56,867 nt of DNA, from contig CASIBY010000016.1 of the NCBI GenBank assembly GCA_949373095.1, forward strand, positions 1 through 56,867. The letters run 5' to 3'. Positions 42,936-51,946 of the stretch are shown here, in pieces; position 1 is the stretch's first letter; the number at the start of each line of letters is the position of its first letter. This stretch comes from Candidatus Poseidoniaceae archaeon (GTDB lineage Archaea > Thermoplasmatota > Poseidoniia > Poseidoniales > Poseidoniaceae). The notes beneath the pieces were generated by a model that searched no databases, was not told the DNA's origin, and saw nothing but the letters and a program-made list of their open reading frames with translations. The position numbers and the translations under genes are program-made.

Positions 42936-43733
42936 TCATTTGCGAGCCTTTTTCTTACGCTTGAATGAAGGTGTAACTCCGCTCTTAATCTCGTCTTTGG
43001 GGCGGATTGGGTCGGGGTTATGGCCTAATTTTCCTTCCTTCCATGCTTGTCTTCGTTCTCGAGGTGTGCGTGGTGAGAAGTACTCTGGCTTTGGAGGCTC
43101 ATGGAGGTACATTCGCTTGATATCTGGTGCGAGAACTGTTCCCCGTAGGGTGCGGCCTGTTCCTGTATGAATGGCTCGTATCCGCCACGTTTCTCCCTCA
43201 TGTTCCATGAGGTGAGACGCAGTAAAGGTTGTTTGTTGGGGGACGACGATGACTTCAGAATATGAGTCCTCTCCCCGCGTTAATGTCATCTTAACACGAA
43301 CTTTGTCAGTACGAATTGCTGTGATTCGTTCAATGTCGGTTGCGAATGCATGTTCGGGTTGTTTTCCATCAGTGGTTTCAATTTGGTGTACTCTCCAAAG
43401 TTTTTCATCTTCGTCAAAAACATCATTCAGTACAAATTCCTCGTCTGCGTCAATAACCAACACGATTCTGTGTGAATGTGAACCTTCAGTTAGGATAAAT
43501 GGGATGTTCTTAGCAGGCGGTGGACGAAATTCCACGGTATGGACATGTGAACACACCTGGCATCGTACCAGGAAATCAGCCCCGTCACCGATTTTTTTCT
43601 CTTTTAGAATATCATGCCCTTCGATAACATCACATGTTGGGCAATGCGTTGCATTGTCGAGAATCTCTTCCTCATCTTCCAATTCATCGCCATCTTCCAC
43701 GGTAAGGCCCCAATTGCTCCGCGTGGCCTCCAC
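42936..43733 (-). CDS. HVO_0476-family zinc finger protein
   Basis: An archaea-specific protein family of unknown function. The zinc ribbon is formed by HCPTCDVIEGHDIL and VRCQVCSHVHTVEF near the N-terminus. The rest is beta-rich with a basic tail (TPRERRQAWKEGKLGHNP and a final KRKKKARK) suggesting nucleic-acid binding. The length is 265 residues. Its stop abuts that of proline dehydrogenase (convergent), and its start is divergent from the methyltransferase gene. Confidence 0.8.
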   Translation of the reverse strand: MEATRSNWGLTVEDGDELEDEEEILDNATHCPTCDVIEGHDILKEKKIGDGADFLVRCQVCSHVHTVEFRPPPAKNIPFILTEGSHSHRIVLVIDADEEFVLNDVFDEDEKLWRVHQIETTDGKQPEHAFATDIERITAIRTDKVRVKMTLTRGEDSYSEVIVVPQQTTFTASHLMEHEGETWRIRAIHTGTGRTLRGTVLAPDIKRMYLHEPPKPEYFSPRTPRERRQAWKEGKLGHNPDPIRPKDEIKSGVTPSFKRKKKARK

Positions 43734-43798
43734 CGTTTGAACCCATCGTAAGAGAGCGGTAAGCGAGGCTTGAAATTAAACGGGTGAAAGGGGGTAGC

Positions 43799-44539
43799 AT
43801 GGGCGAGCAACATCCATCACCGCAGCGTGACGAAATACTCATGCATCTGCTCGCCCAAGATACGAATCAACCGAGGGATGAACCAGAGGTTGCCGCAAAT
43901 ATCGGTGAGCAATTGAAGCATATGGGGTTGTCAACATGGTCGATTTCAATTCACCGAAGATTGCGCGACGCCATAGGGGCCCTTGCTCCTGAACGCATCC
44001 TTGAAGTTGGAGGTGGAATCGGCCACCGAACGGCTTGGCTATACGACTTGTTTGACCGTCAAGAAAGCCTACCGTCCAAATTTACAGTGGTTGAACAAGG
44101 GGCTAAATTTGGAGTGATCATTCACCGGCTTATGACTCGTTATGAGGCGGATAAATGGACCAATATCGTAGTTGGAGATCCAATACAACTTGCTGCGGAA
44201 CATGCAGCATGGTCCCTTGCAACAACAACAACTTCTGAAATTTCCGAGACGCCTTTCGTTAAGGATTACCAAGTAATCGTTATCGATGGGCCCTCTCCGC
44301 AACGGGCGAATCTTGTCAAGAAATACCTACCGTTCTTGGACCAACAAGGTGTCCTCTTCACGGTTGAGCCAGACATGCCAACCGGGGACGTGGATTCTGA
44401 GGATGAGCAAGGAATGGCGCTGGTAGACGGATTCAACTCATGGATGGAACTGATTCAAAATACACAGAAATCTCATCATGTTGCGTTCATGCCCTTGTTC
44501 GGAGGCACTCTAGTGGCCTGGTTACCTCGTTTACTCTGA
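43799..44539 (+). CDS. Class I SAM-dependent methyltransferase-like protein
   Basis: A 246-residue Rossmann-type methyltransferase. Motif I is ILEVGGGIGHRTAWLYDLF, a SAM-binding Gly-rich loop. FTVVEQGAKFGVI is the acidic motif II region, and VIVIDGPSPQRANLVKKY the later strand with Asp. The Asp-Gly-Pro motif resembles small-molecule O-methyltransferases, but the substrate is unknown. I chose ATG at 43799 with AAAGGGGG upstream. The 3' end overlaps the convergent subtilase gene by nine bases. Confidence 0.8.
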   Translation: MGEQHPSPQRDEILMHLLAQDTNQPRDEPEVAANIGEQLKHMGLSTWSISIHRRLRDAIGALAPERILEVGGGIGHRTAWLYDLFDRQESLPSKFTVVEQGAKFGVIIHRLMTRYEADKWTNIVVGDPIQLAAEHAAWSLATTTTSEISETPFVKDYQVIVIDGPSPQRANLVKKYLPFLDQQGVLFTVEPDMPTGDVDSEDEQGMALVDGFNSWMELIQNTQKSHHVAFMPLFGGTLVAWLPRLL

Positions 44540-45718
44540 GTTCACTTGCTCCAACAACTCTTTGATTTGTAGTAATCCATATCCATACTTGTCATCGTGG
44601 CCAGTCTGTCCTTCTTGTGGGGCGGAAGATTCCATCAACCATGTCTTGACCAAATTGATATTGTCGGCATTGCCTTGTGAACCGTTCGCTTTGAGGGATG
44701 GATTTTCTTCAAGAAGGAGTGCTAATGCCCCCGTCACATACACGGTTGCAGCACTTGTACCATCAGCTAATCCCCAACCACCTTCGTTAGTCAAAACGGG
44801 GACTCGTTCAGCTGGTGCCACGATTTCAGGTTTTTTATGGGGGTCGTTTCGGGGCAGCAGGATTGGAAGCGGGAGGAAGCGTCCGTTATTGTCACCTTCT
44901 GAGGACCCTGACCATGAAGTCCCCTTCAGCGTAGAGCCACCGACAGAGATGACTGCTGTTTCGCTCGAAGGATGTGCGACATCACCGTCATCATCTTCTC
45001 CACCATCGTTACCCGCTGCAGCAACAACATAGATTCCCGCATCAATGGCTTCGTTAGCGGCATCACCCGAACTTCTTCCTGTACCTGGTAAAAATGGCAG
45101 AGCATCAGGTGCTCCTCCAAGAGAAAGGGAAATGATGTGAGCCCCACCAACTACGCACCAATCAATCGCATCAGCAACGACAGAATCCTCTCCTGCGCCA
45201 CTAGCGCCAAGGGCTTTTGCAATCAACAAGTCAACGTCGTTTGCAATACCCTTTAGCCAGCCATTTGCCGATATGATTCCAGCCATTGAGGTGCCATGAC
45301 CATTGTCGTCGTAGGGTGTTGAGCGCCCACTGATGAAATCTTTCCAACCTTTCAGTTCCATGTCATTAAAATCGCTGTGGTCAAGGTTAATACCGGAATC
45401 AACGATGCAAACAACAACGCCACTTCCATCAATTGAGCTATCGTGATGAATCAAGTCATTGTAGCCGGAATGCCGTTCAAGAGCAACCTCACTTGGGCGA
45501 AGAAGAATTGCACCATCACTTAGAATGACTGCAACGAGGTATCCAGTGGCCAAAACAAGAGTCATTCCGAGGGTTATGCTTACAATTGCTTTGATTTTCG
45601 CTAAATCATCTGTAGCAGATTCCGCAATGAGGGGTGCGGATTCCATTTTCTGATCTACGAGTTGTTCAGAAGGATCCTTCCAAAAAAGGACTGATTCATT
45701 GGTTTGAATTTCATCCAT
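44531..45718 (-). CDS. Membrane-anchored subtilase (S8)
   Basis: A 395-residue serine protease with a complete triad: D107 in VVCIVDSGINLDHSDF, H141 in DDNGHGTSMAG, S322 in LADGTSAATV, and the oxyanion N237 in AAAGNDGG. An N-terminal membrane helix (about 43-66, ITLGMTLVLATGYLVAVIL) follows a charged cytosolic segment, so the protease domain sits outside the cell with its N-terminus inside (type II). There is no large repeat region, unlike the 1658-residue subtilase earlier. The next upstream gene is a cysteine desulfurase four bases away on the same strand. Confidence 0.94.
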   Translation of the reverse strand: MDEIQTNESVLFWKDPSEQLVDQKMESAPLIAESATDDLAKIKAIVSITLGMTLVLATGYLVAVILSDGAILLRPSEVALERHSGYNDLIHHDSSIDGSGVVVCIVDSGINLDHSDFNDMELKGWKDFISGRSTPYDDNGHGTSMAGIISANGWLKGIANDVDLLIAKALGASGAGEDSVVADAIDWCVVGGAHIISLSLGGAPDALPFLPGTGRSSGDAANEAIDAGIYVVAAAGNDGGEDDDGDVAHPSSETAVISVGGSTLKGTSWSGSSEGDNNGRFLPLPILLPRNDPHKKPEIVAPAERVPVLTNEGGWGLADGTSAATVYVTGALALLLEENPSLKANGSQGNADNINLVKTWLMESSAPQEGQTGHDDKYGYGLLQIKELLEQVNSE

Positions 45719-45722
45719 ATTT

Positions 45723-46940
45723 TCACCCTAAGGTGTGGACTATTTCAGTTAATGTATCAACGAATCGCTTTACTTCTTCTTCAGTATTATAAAAATAGGC
45801 AGATGCTCGGAGTGAGCCGTTCTTGTGACCATGGTGCTCAAACCAAGAATGCACGCAGTGTTGGCCACTGCGGACCATAACTCCTGCGGCTTCATCAAGA
45901 AGGATGGCAACATCATGAACAGGTAATGTATCCATCAAAATTGAACAGATGCCACCACGCTTTGCAGGGTCCTCTGGCCCGATGATGTTCAATCCAGGTA
46001 GGTCCTTCACCCCGTTTGTCATGATGCGGTTCAACATAATCTCATGTTCTTTGACATGGTCCATTTCAATCTCGGAGAGGTAATTAATCGCCGCTCCAGT
46101 CGCCATCATTCCAGAAAAGTTACCCAATCCGCCTTCAAAGCGAGCTGGGGGTTTAGCCCATGTTACTTCTTTGTAGGTCGTAGATGTGACAGTTTGGCCT
46201 CCAGATTGAATCGTACGCAATCCGTCAAGATGTTCGTACTTACCCCATAGTGCACCCATTCCAGATGGTCCACACATTTTGTGAATAGAAAACGAGAGAA
46301 AATCTATGTCTAGGCTTTGGACATCAACACTCATGTGGGGCACTGATTGTGCGCCATCAACTGAAACCAACGCGCCGTGGTCGTGGGCTATTTTTGTGAC
46401 TTCTTTCATTGGGATGGTCACGCCGTCGAGGTTTCCAATATGACTCATTGAAACCATGCGCAATTTATTCCCTGCTTCTGCACAGGCATGCTCAAATGAT
46501 TCCAAATTAAATGAGTTATCATCGTTACTCGTCACCACCCTGTGGTCAATTCCTTGCTCTTGCTCAAGTTGTAGCCAAGGGACGAGGTTGGAATTGTGTT
46601 CCCTATCAGAGGTCAATACGACATCTCCTTTGTTCCATTTCAGACCGTGAGCTACCTGGTTTAGTGAGTGTGTTGCGTTTCGTGTGAATACGACTTCATT
46701 CGAATCATTGGCGTTGATAAACGAACCTAGGGCAATACGTGCATCTCGGACGGATTTGGATACTAGCGTTCCATATCGGTGGACTGACCGGCCACCGCAT
46801 CCAGGCGTTTCGGTGTAGTAGCCATGAATGGTGTCGATGACTGGCTGGGGTTTTAGAGTAACACATGCATTGTCAAGATATGTCGGAGCAGTGTCTTCAC
46901 AAAGCGTTGGGAAATCCTTTCGTAATTCTTTGAAATCCAT
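45723..46940 (-). CDS. Cysteine desulfurase, SufS-like (class V aminotransferase)
   Basis: A PLP enzyme that releases sulfur from cysteine for Fe-S clusters or tRNA thiolation. The PLP lysine is in FLSFSIHKMCGPSG (about residue 221 from ATG 46940), the PLP-binding Asp in VSVDGAQSVPH, and the active Cys in VRSGQHCVHSW (about 362), which marks the group II SufS type. I chose ATG 46940 because a GGAGG site lies seven bases upstream; TTG/GTG codons just before give two more residues. The start overlaps the stop of the upstream zinc-ribbon membrane gene. No SufBCD genes are nearby. Confidence 0.93.
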   Translation of the reverse strand: MDFKELRKDFPTLCEDTAPTYLDNACVTLKPQPVIDTIHGYYTETPGCGGRSVHRYGTLVSKSVRDARIALGSFINANDSNEVVFTRNATHSLNQVAHGLKWNKGDVVLTSDREHNSNLVPWLQLEQEQGIDHRVVTSNDDNSFNLESFEHACAEAGNKLRMVSMSHIGNLDGVTIPMKEVTKIAHDHGALVSVDGAQSVPHMSVDVQSLDIDFLSFSIHKMCGPSGMGALWGKYEHLDGLRTIQSGGQTVTSTTYKEVTWAKPPARFEGGLGNFSGMMATGAAINYLSEIEMDHVKEHEIMLNRIMTNGVKDLPGLNIIGPEDPAKRGGICSILMDTLPVHDVAILLDEAAGVMVRSGQHCVHSWFEHHGHKNGSLRASAYFYNTEEEVKRFVDTLTEIVHTLG

Positions 46941-48073
46941 CACCAAGCCTCCTGGTCTGGGAAATAATCCAACGCAGGGGCATTAACTCCACAGGATGTA
47001 CACTGAAGCCTGCTTGACATCTTTTCCTTGCATGTCGGGCAGGACTCGCCAATGACAACTTGTGTGGTGCATCCACTGGACATGCAAGGATGTGCTAGCG
47101 ACCCACTATCAAGCCGATGAAGGGAGGATTTAGCTCCACATTCAGGGCATTTCGAATCGGTCTGTATTGGAAGTGCGTCAGGGCCCTCCATTTCCAAAGA
47201 TGCATCCAAGGCAGCCTTCGTTCTAACGTTAGCATCGTTTCCAAGCATACGCTGTGGATACCAAAGAACGATGAATAAAATTGGCAATGATGTAATTCCC
47301 GTAATGAGGTGGACTGCTAGGAATATCACCTGGGGCTCTCCTAGTGTTGCAATATGGTGGACACCTGCCCATGATGAGATGAGGACTAAAAAGATCCACG
47401 ATGCAAAGATTGAGGTCCATCCAGCAAGAGAATGTTCCGCTAGTTCCGTCTCCATAACTCGCACATCTTCGTGCAAATGATGAATTTCAACATGAAGGTC
47501 TCGTGTCTCAATTACAGCCTTCCAGAAAAAGAACACAAAGAAGAGTACAACAAGTATGATGAGTGTGCCTTCCATCATGTCAGACAACTGAGCTGCGATT
47601 GGAAATGAACCGTTATTTCGGTGAAAGAAAACTTGAGCAAATACCAATCCGTTCCACATAGCAAGAAGAGAGATTGCATGGACTCTCATTACAGGAAAAA
47701 GATTCCATGCTTGGAATGCAAACCATGCCCAGAACAAAACTGAAATTAGAATTTGGAAAAACTGAAAGCCATTTATGGCTAAAATCCCATCGACTCCAGT
47801 AATGGTTGCATCTCCTCCATCAAATAATTCAGTGGAGATTGACCCGAGGATGAATGCAATAAATCCGAAGACGAGGGTGCTGTAGTGAGATTTATTCCAT
47901 TCTGATCTCAATAGTCGGAATTGGAACATCCATTCAATGAGCAATCTGTTCAGCATCTCTGCGCCGGGAAATGAATCTGGAACCGGGCGGCTCAGAGTCA
48001 CGTCACCCATGCGAAACGGCAAGGACGTGTGCTCCCGCTCGGTTGATTCAGCCGGGCTGATACCCTCGCTCAT
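46940..48073 (-). CDS. Polytopic membrane protein with C-terminal zinc ribbons
   Basis: About 377 residues, family unknown. Six hydrophobic helices are visible (for example STLVFGFIAFILGSISTELF, FFQILISVLFWAWFAFQAW, GTLIILVVLFFVFFFWKAV, VIFLAVHLITGITSLPILFI). The last ~70 residues hold eight cysteines as two ribbons (CPECG and CMSSGC; CPTCK and CTSCG). Even helix number places both ends in the cytosol. The start is uncertain: ATG 48073 gives MSEGISPAEST, while the frame is open to 48130. It shares a TGATG overlap with the desulfurase, so the two are probably co-translated. Confidence 0.75.
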   Translation of the reverse strand: MSEGISPAESTEREHTSLPFRMGDVTLSRPVPDSFPGAEMLNRLLIEWMFQFRLLRSEWNKSHYSTLVFGFIAFILGSISTELFDGGDATITGVDGILAINGFQFFQILISVLFWAWFAFQAWNLFPVMRVHAISLLAMWNGLVFAQVFFHRNNGSFPIAAQLSDMMEGTLIILVVLFFVFFFWKAVIETRDLHVEIHHLHEDVRVMETELAEHSLAGWTSIFASWIFLVLISSWAGVHHIATLGEPQVIFLAVHLITGITSLPILFIVLWYPQRMLGNDANVRTKAALDASLEMEGPDALPIQTDSKCPECGAKSSLHRLDSGSLAHPCMSSGCTTQVVIGESCPTCKEKMSSRLQCTSCGVNAPALDYFPDQEAW

Positions 48074-48184
48074 AGACCTCGGTGTATGTCGTACCTTTGA
48101 GTTCTTTCGCCGTTTCATTCTCTTTCTCAACCGTCTCTCTCATGGGTGACGGTTAAACGAGGATGGCGGTTCGCCCGAAGCAGA

Positions 48185-48270
48185 GCCGAGATCGCATAGC
48201 CTGGTAGTGCGCGCGACTGGAAATCGCGTGGGCCTGTCCCTCGGGAGTTCAAATCTCTCTCTCGGCGCCA
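48185..48270 (+). tRNA. tRNA-Ser (anticodon GGA), CCA encoded
   Basis: Acceptor GCCGAGA pairs with TCTCGGC. The D arm is GCATAGCCTGGTAGTGC. The anticodon stem CGCGA/TCGCG holds loop CTGGAAA with GGA at 48219-48221. A long variable arm (GGG...CCC) identifies the serine class. The T arm is GGGAG TTCAAAT CTCTC. The discriminator G and CCA are encoded. No intron is present. Confidence 0.95.
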
Positions 48271-48340
48271 CTAACACTAAACAGTGTTCCACTTGCTTTG
48301 CAAGGGAAAGTATGTTATCCGCAGTTTTTCTCGGAGGTGC

Positions 48341-49897
48341 GTGAACCTTCAGTTTCTCCACAAGCGGCGCTGGTGGTTGGTGTTCTTAGGCCTGGGTCTT
48401 ATTCTCAACGGGCTAGCAGTTCTCAACAGCGACCTTGGTCTAGATGTGCATGTAAGGCTCAATGTTGCAAACGATGATTCTATCGCAGGCGATGATTACC
48501 CATGGGGCCCCACTCGCTGGAATGAGGGTGATGTTCAAAATCCCGTTTCTTCAGGTGAATACAATGGTTACATTGGCCCATGGTATACATCTCAGCTTGC
48601 GGTAGGCGTTACATCTCTCCTCGGCATCATCGTTTTATCCCTTCTCGCAGGGTATGTCCCGTTTTGGAGGAGAGATGAATCCAATGTCGCATTCAATCCC
48701 ATGTGGAGCGGACTGGTGGCTTGGAGTCCATGTCTCATGTTTGCAACTGGGCGAGGCTATGATGAAGCCCTTCTTGCAATCATACTCGGACTTTCAACAT
48801 CTTGGTTATGGTTTGTTGATGGAACAAAAACCAGACAATTACGGTTGGGAATTTTAATGATGGCTACATCCATTATGTGTGTTCTAGGATGGAAGGGTTT
48901 TGGCCCTGTAACGTCCCTGCTTGCTTGGCTCTCAGTACTAGGATGTGGAGCGCTTTGGTTGATGGTTGACGGCTACTTGTCCCGATCGAACGAGTCACCC
49001 ATCACTCAACGACCTTGGGTCATGAGTTCTGTATTTTTTGTGACGACGCTGGTTGGTATTTCCATCGTTGGAGCACTGGGCTACGGTGGGACTTTTTCAA
49101 TTATAGAAGGAAATTTGTTAACGTTTTTACTAAGCCTTGTATTTGCATTTCTTGACGGTATTGTCCTTTTCTTGCTTGTTGGGTTCTGCCTTTGGCCGTT
49201 TTTCACATCAAACTCCTCGCTCCGGAAGGTACGTGGGAGAGTTGTGACAATGGTAGCAGTGTTTTGTGCAGTCATCGCCGCAGGTATTGTTGCTTACATT
49301 GGCGCATTATGGACCCTTGAATCCAATCTTTGGGATATCTCTCTCTTCAAATGCATGTTGATTCTTGGAAACAATGGCCGGTATGCCACAATTCTTGTCC
49401 TACCGCTGTTGATGCTTCTTCATTTGTGTCACAATATGGATGAGATGTTACCCGCTTCAGAAACCTCCCACCTGCATATTCCTGTAACGCCTCTCTTCCT
49501 AACCATGCTCCTGCTCTTGCCTTTGGTCATGTTTACTGGATTCCACGGACAACAACTCTGGCAGGACGATGCAGGGGGTGCTCTAGCCGAAATAATGGAT
49601 GAGGAGAATACCAGTTTTCTTCTCATTGCAGACAATTCACTGGCAATGCATTCGCTCTATGTGTTAAAATCCGAGGCTGACCTCTCTGGGGAACTCAATC
49701 TTAGCGGCTACTGGCGGACACCGAGTGATGCTTCGGGTTTTCTAAATACGACAACAGTTGATGCTGTTCTCTTAGCCCCAGGGGTAAACTTCGACATGAG
49801 AGACGATTTGTGGAAGTCTCATCGGGCCCAAGCATCGCCTTTCACCTTGTCATCATGGGGCTCTTCGGATGAATGGGTACTTTACCTGCCTTCTTAG
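48341..49897 (+). CDS. Polytopic membrane protein (possible GT-C glycosyltransferase)
   Basis: About 518 residues with 10-12 hydrophobic helices and no family I can name. After the first helix (FLGLGLILNGLAVLNSD) comes an external loop with acidic residues (LGLDVHVRLNVANDDS) and several Trp/Tyr residues. Together with many helices and a C-terminal soluble domain (from about residue 405), this layout recalls GT-C-fold lipid-linked glycosyltransferases, but no sequence signature is certain. I chose GTG 48341 after a GGAGGTG site; the frame opens at 48284. It lies between two tRNA genes. Confidence 0.65.
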   Translation: MNLQFLHKRRWWLVFLGLGLILNGLAVLNSDLGLDVHVRLNVANDDSIAGDDYPWGPTRWNEGDVQNPVSSGEYNGYIGPWYTSQLAVGVTSLLGIIVLSLLAGYVPFWRRDESNVAFNPMWSGLVAWSPCLMFATGRGYDEALLAIILGLSTSWLWFVDGTKTRQLRLGILMMATSIMCVLGWKGFGPVTSLLAWLSVLGCGALWLMVDGYLSRSNESPITQRPWVMSSVFFVTTLVGISIVGALGYGGTFSIIEGNLLTFLLSLVFAFLDGIVLFLLVGFCLWPFFTSNSSLRKVRGRVVTMVAVFCAVIAAGIVAYIGALWTLESNLWDISLFKCMLILGNNGRYATILVLPLLMLLHLCHNMDEMLPASETSHLHIPVTPLFLTMLLLLPLVMFTGFHGQQLWQDDAGGALAEIMDEENTSFLLIADNSLAMHSLYVLKSEADLSGELNLSGYWRTPSDASGFLNTTTVDAVLLAPGVNFDMRDDLWKSHRAQASPFTLSSWGSSDEWVLYLPS

Positions 49898-49920
49898 ATT
49901 GATGCCGATTGCCGCGAAGC

Positions 49921-49930
49921 GATTATATCC
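49921..49930 (+). promoter_or_regulatory. TATA box of tRNA-Thr
   Basis: GATTATATCC with a purine-rich CGAAGC just upstream as BRE, centred about 30 bases before the tRNA 5' end. This spacing is typical of archaeal tRNA promoters. Confidence 0.65.
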
Positions 49931-49954
49931 ATTTGGCCGGTCGCTCGGTTCACT

Positions 49955-50029
49955 GCCACCGTGGCTAAGGGGTATAGCACCTCATTGGTAATGAGGAGGT
50001 CGCGAGTTCAAATCTCGCCGGTGGCTCCA
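49955..50029 (+). tRNA. tRNA-Thr (anticodon GGT), CCA encoded
   Basis: Acceptor GCCACCG pairs with CGGTGGC. The anticodon stem CCTCA/TGAGG holds loop TTGGTAA with GGT at 49987-49989. The T arm is GCGAG TTCAAAT CTCGC. Discriminator T and CCA are encoded. A run of six T residues at about 50072 could end transcription. Confidence 0.95.
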
Positions 50030-50096
50030 TTCATCTCCTGTCCCCTGCATTCAGTGCAGTCACAAAACTGACATTTTTTCTATGGTTCAACCTCAA

Positions 50097-50105
50097 TGTA
50101 TAAGT
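50097..50105 (+). promoter_or_regulatory. Possible TATA box of the small coiled-coil gene
   Basis: TGTATAAGT lies about 50 bases before the start codon at 50152, after the T-run that follows tRNA-Thr. Motif and spacing only. Confidence 0.4.
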
Positions 50106-50151
50106 GGTGATTTTTGAAATTACGACTTGAGAAGGCAACTTCTCATATGGG

Positions 50152-50343
50152 ATGCACATGGAGCGTAAGCAGGAGACAGCCAAAGAAATGAACGAAAGAG
50201 TTCGTGACTTGCAAGATCAAGTCGATGAATTGAAAGAACTCGTAAACACATTACTCAGCGTTATCGTTGAGGAACCCGATGGGGTTCATACCGGTGATGC
50301 GCCGACACTTCCTGGGCAGGGTATGGCTCAGGTATGTATGTGA
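50152..50343 (+). CDS. Small coiled-coil protein
   Basis: A 63-residue protein. The N-terminal ~40 residues form heptads of a coiled coil (ETAKEMNERVRDLQDQVDEL and onward), and the C-terminus is flexible with Pro and Gly. No known domain. The start may be ATG 50152 or 50158. It probably oligomerises or binds a partner helix. Its stop abuts the convergent rtcB stop. Confidence 0.65.
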   Translation: MHMERKQETAKEMNERVRDLQDQVDELKELVNTLLSVIVEEPDGVHTGDAPTLPGQGMAQVCM

Positions 50344-51819
50344 TCATCCTTTAATGACCGCTAACGGATTCAACCGAACCACAGGTCTTGCTAGGCCTGC
50401 TTCGCTGGTAAGTCTTATGACTTCATCAACATCTTTGTAAGCAGCAGGTGCCTCTTCAGATAGCACATTAGGTGTGGATGCATGAACTCTAATCCCTCTT
50501 GATTCGAGTTCCCTCTTCAATGCTTTTCCATCTATGGATTTCTTTGCTGCAGCCCGAGATAGCGCTCTTCCAGCTCCGTGGCACGATGAGCCAAAGGCCT
50601 GATTTTCTCCTTCCATTGGCCCCGCCAACATCCAAGAACCAGTTCCCATGTCACCTGGGACGATTACGGGTTGCCCAGTCTTGGAGAAACGCGAACTTAC
50701 ATCGTCATGCGATGCTGAGAATGCTCGGGTTGCACCCTTCCTGTGAACACAACATGAGCATGATGAACCATGAATTTGATGGGTTTCCATTTTCGCAATA
50801 TTGTGTGCAACATCATACAGCGTGCGTGCTTCACCAAAATCACCCATTTCCAATTCTAGAACCGTTCGCAAACGAGAAGCCAACACAGCACGATTAGCAA
50901 AGGCAAAATTTGCTGCTGCATTCATCGAATCAAGATATGACTGCCCCTCAGCCGAATGGATCGGTGCGGATGCGAGTTGCCGGTCTGGGAGTGAATAATC
51001 CCATGCTTCATTGGTCCACATGCCTTCTGTCAATTTGTATTTACTTTCAAGAAGCCGAACATGGTCGGTACAGACTTGGTGTCCAAGCCCCCGACTACCT
51101 GAGTGGATCATTGCAACGATTTGGTCTTCATACAGACCCCATTCTTTTGCAGTGTGTTCATCTACCACTGAACCAACGGTTTGAAGTTCTAGGAAATGGT
51201 TTCCACTACCAAGGGTTCCAAGTGATTTCATTCCTCGCTCAAGAGCACGTTGAGATATGTCTGCATTGACGGTTTCTAAAACGCCTCCCGATTCCAATGC
51301 GGCCAAGTCATTTTGATGTCCATAACCCAAATCCAATGCGGCTTCTGCACCGCCTTGAAGTAGTTCTTTTAGCTGACTTTTGGTAATGTCTACACCACCT
51401 TTTCCAGAACCTCCGGCGGGGATGCGACCAGCCAACCTTCCGGCCAATTTCTTAAGGTTTGGAATGTCGCTTGCTGTGGCATCAAGAGCAAGGAATCGAA
51501 CGCCGCAATTGATGTCAAATCCAACGCCACCAGGTGATATTGCTCCACCTAATTCTCCAGCGTTTTCATCGGTAGCAACAACACCACCAATCGGGAACCC
51601 GTAGCCGTAATGCCAGTCAGCCATTGCCCATGCTTCACCAACAATTCCGGGCATAGAGGCAATGTTCACCAATTGTTCTGGCCCTCGGTCATCCTGGTGG
51701 GTCTTCATGTGGTTGGCATCCGCAACGATGCGTGCATCTGCAAGCATGGAGCCATGTGCTTTGATTCGCATGGTGCCTTGGCCCTCATCGACCAAGTGCT
51801 CTCGCCATGACTCACCCAT
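50344..51819 (-). CDS. rtcB: RNA-splicing ligase RtcB
   Basis: GTP- and manganese-dependent ligase that joins tRNA halves after intron removal and repairs broken RNA. Key motifs are GGVGFDINCGVRFL (metal Cys), SGNHFLEL, IHSGSRGLGHQ, HRKGATRAFSA, FGSSCHGAGR (the His that is guanylylated) and a C-terminal EEAPAAYKDVDEVIRL ending in NPLAVIKG. Length 491 is normal. A Cys-rich strand (GSSCSCCVHRKG) precedes the active site. No RtcA or archease is next to it. Confidence 0.96.
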   Translation of the reverse strand: MGESWREHLVDEGQGTMRIKAHGSMLADARIVADANHMKTHQDDRGPEQLVNIASMPGIVGEAWAMADWHYGYGFPIGGVVATDENAGELGGAISPGGVGFDINCGVRFLALDATASDIPNLKKLAGRLAGRIPAGGSGKGGVDITKSQLKELLQGGAEAALDLGYGHQNDLAALESGGVLETVNADISQRALERGMKSLGTLGSGNHFLELQTVGSVVDEHTAKEWGLYEDQIVAMIHSGSRGLGHQVCTDHVRLLESKYKLTEGMWTNEAWDYSLPDRQLASAPIHSAEGQSYLDSMNAAANFAFANRAVLASRLRTVLELEMGDFGEARTLYDVAHNIAKMETHQIHGSSCSCCVHRKGATRAFSASHDDVSSRFSKTGQPVIVPGDMGTGSWMLAGPMEGENQAFGSSCHGAGRALSRAAAKKSIDGKALKRELESRGIRVHASTPNVLSEEAPAAYKDVDEVIRLTSEAGLARPVVRLNPLAVIKG

Positions 51820-51946
51820 GGGCCGACCTCATGTCCGCTAGTTTTGAGACTTTTCACAAAAAGGGTTCCCATCCAAATGGATAGCATAGGCTTGAAGGGG
51901 GAAGTCGTTTTGGACGAAGCGTTCACACTTGGACGGTGATTACCGC

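Noticed and set aside
48131-48184. Possible TATA box (GGTTAAAC, 48151-48158) for tRNA-Ser
   Set aside because: Spacing is plausible but the match is weak; not listed as a feature.
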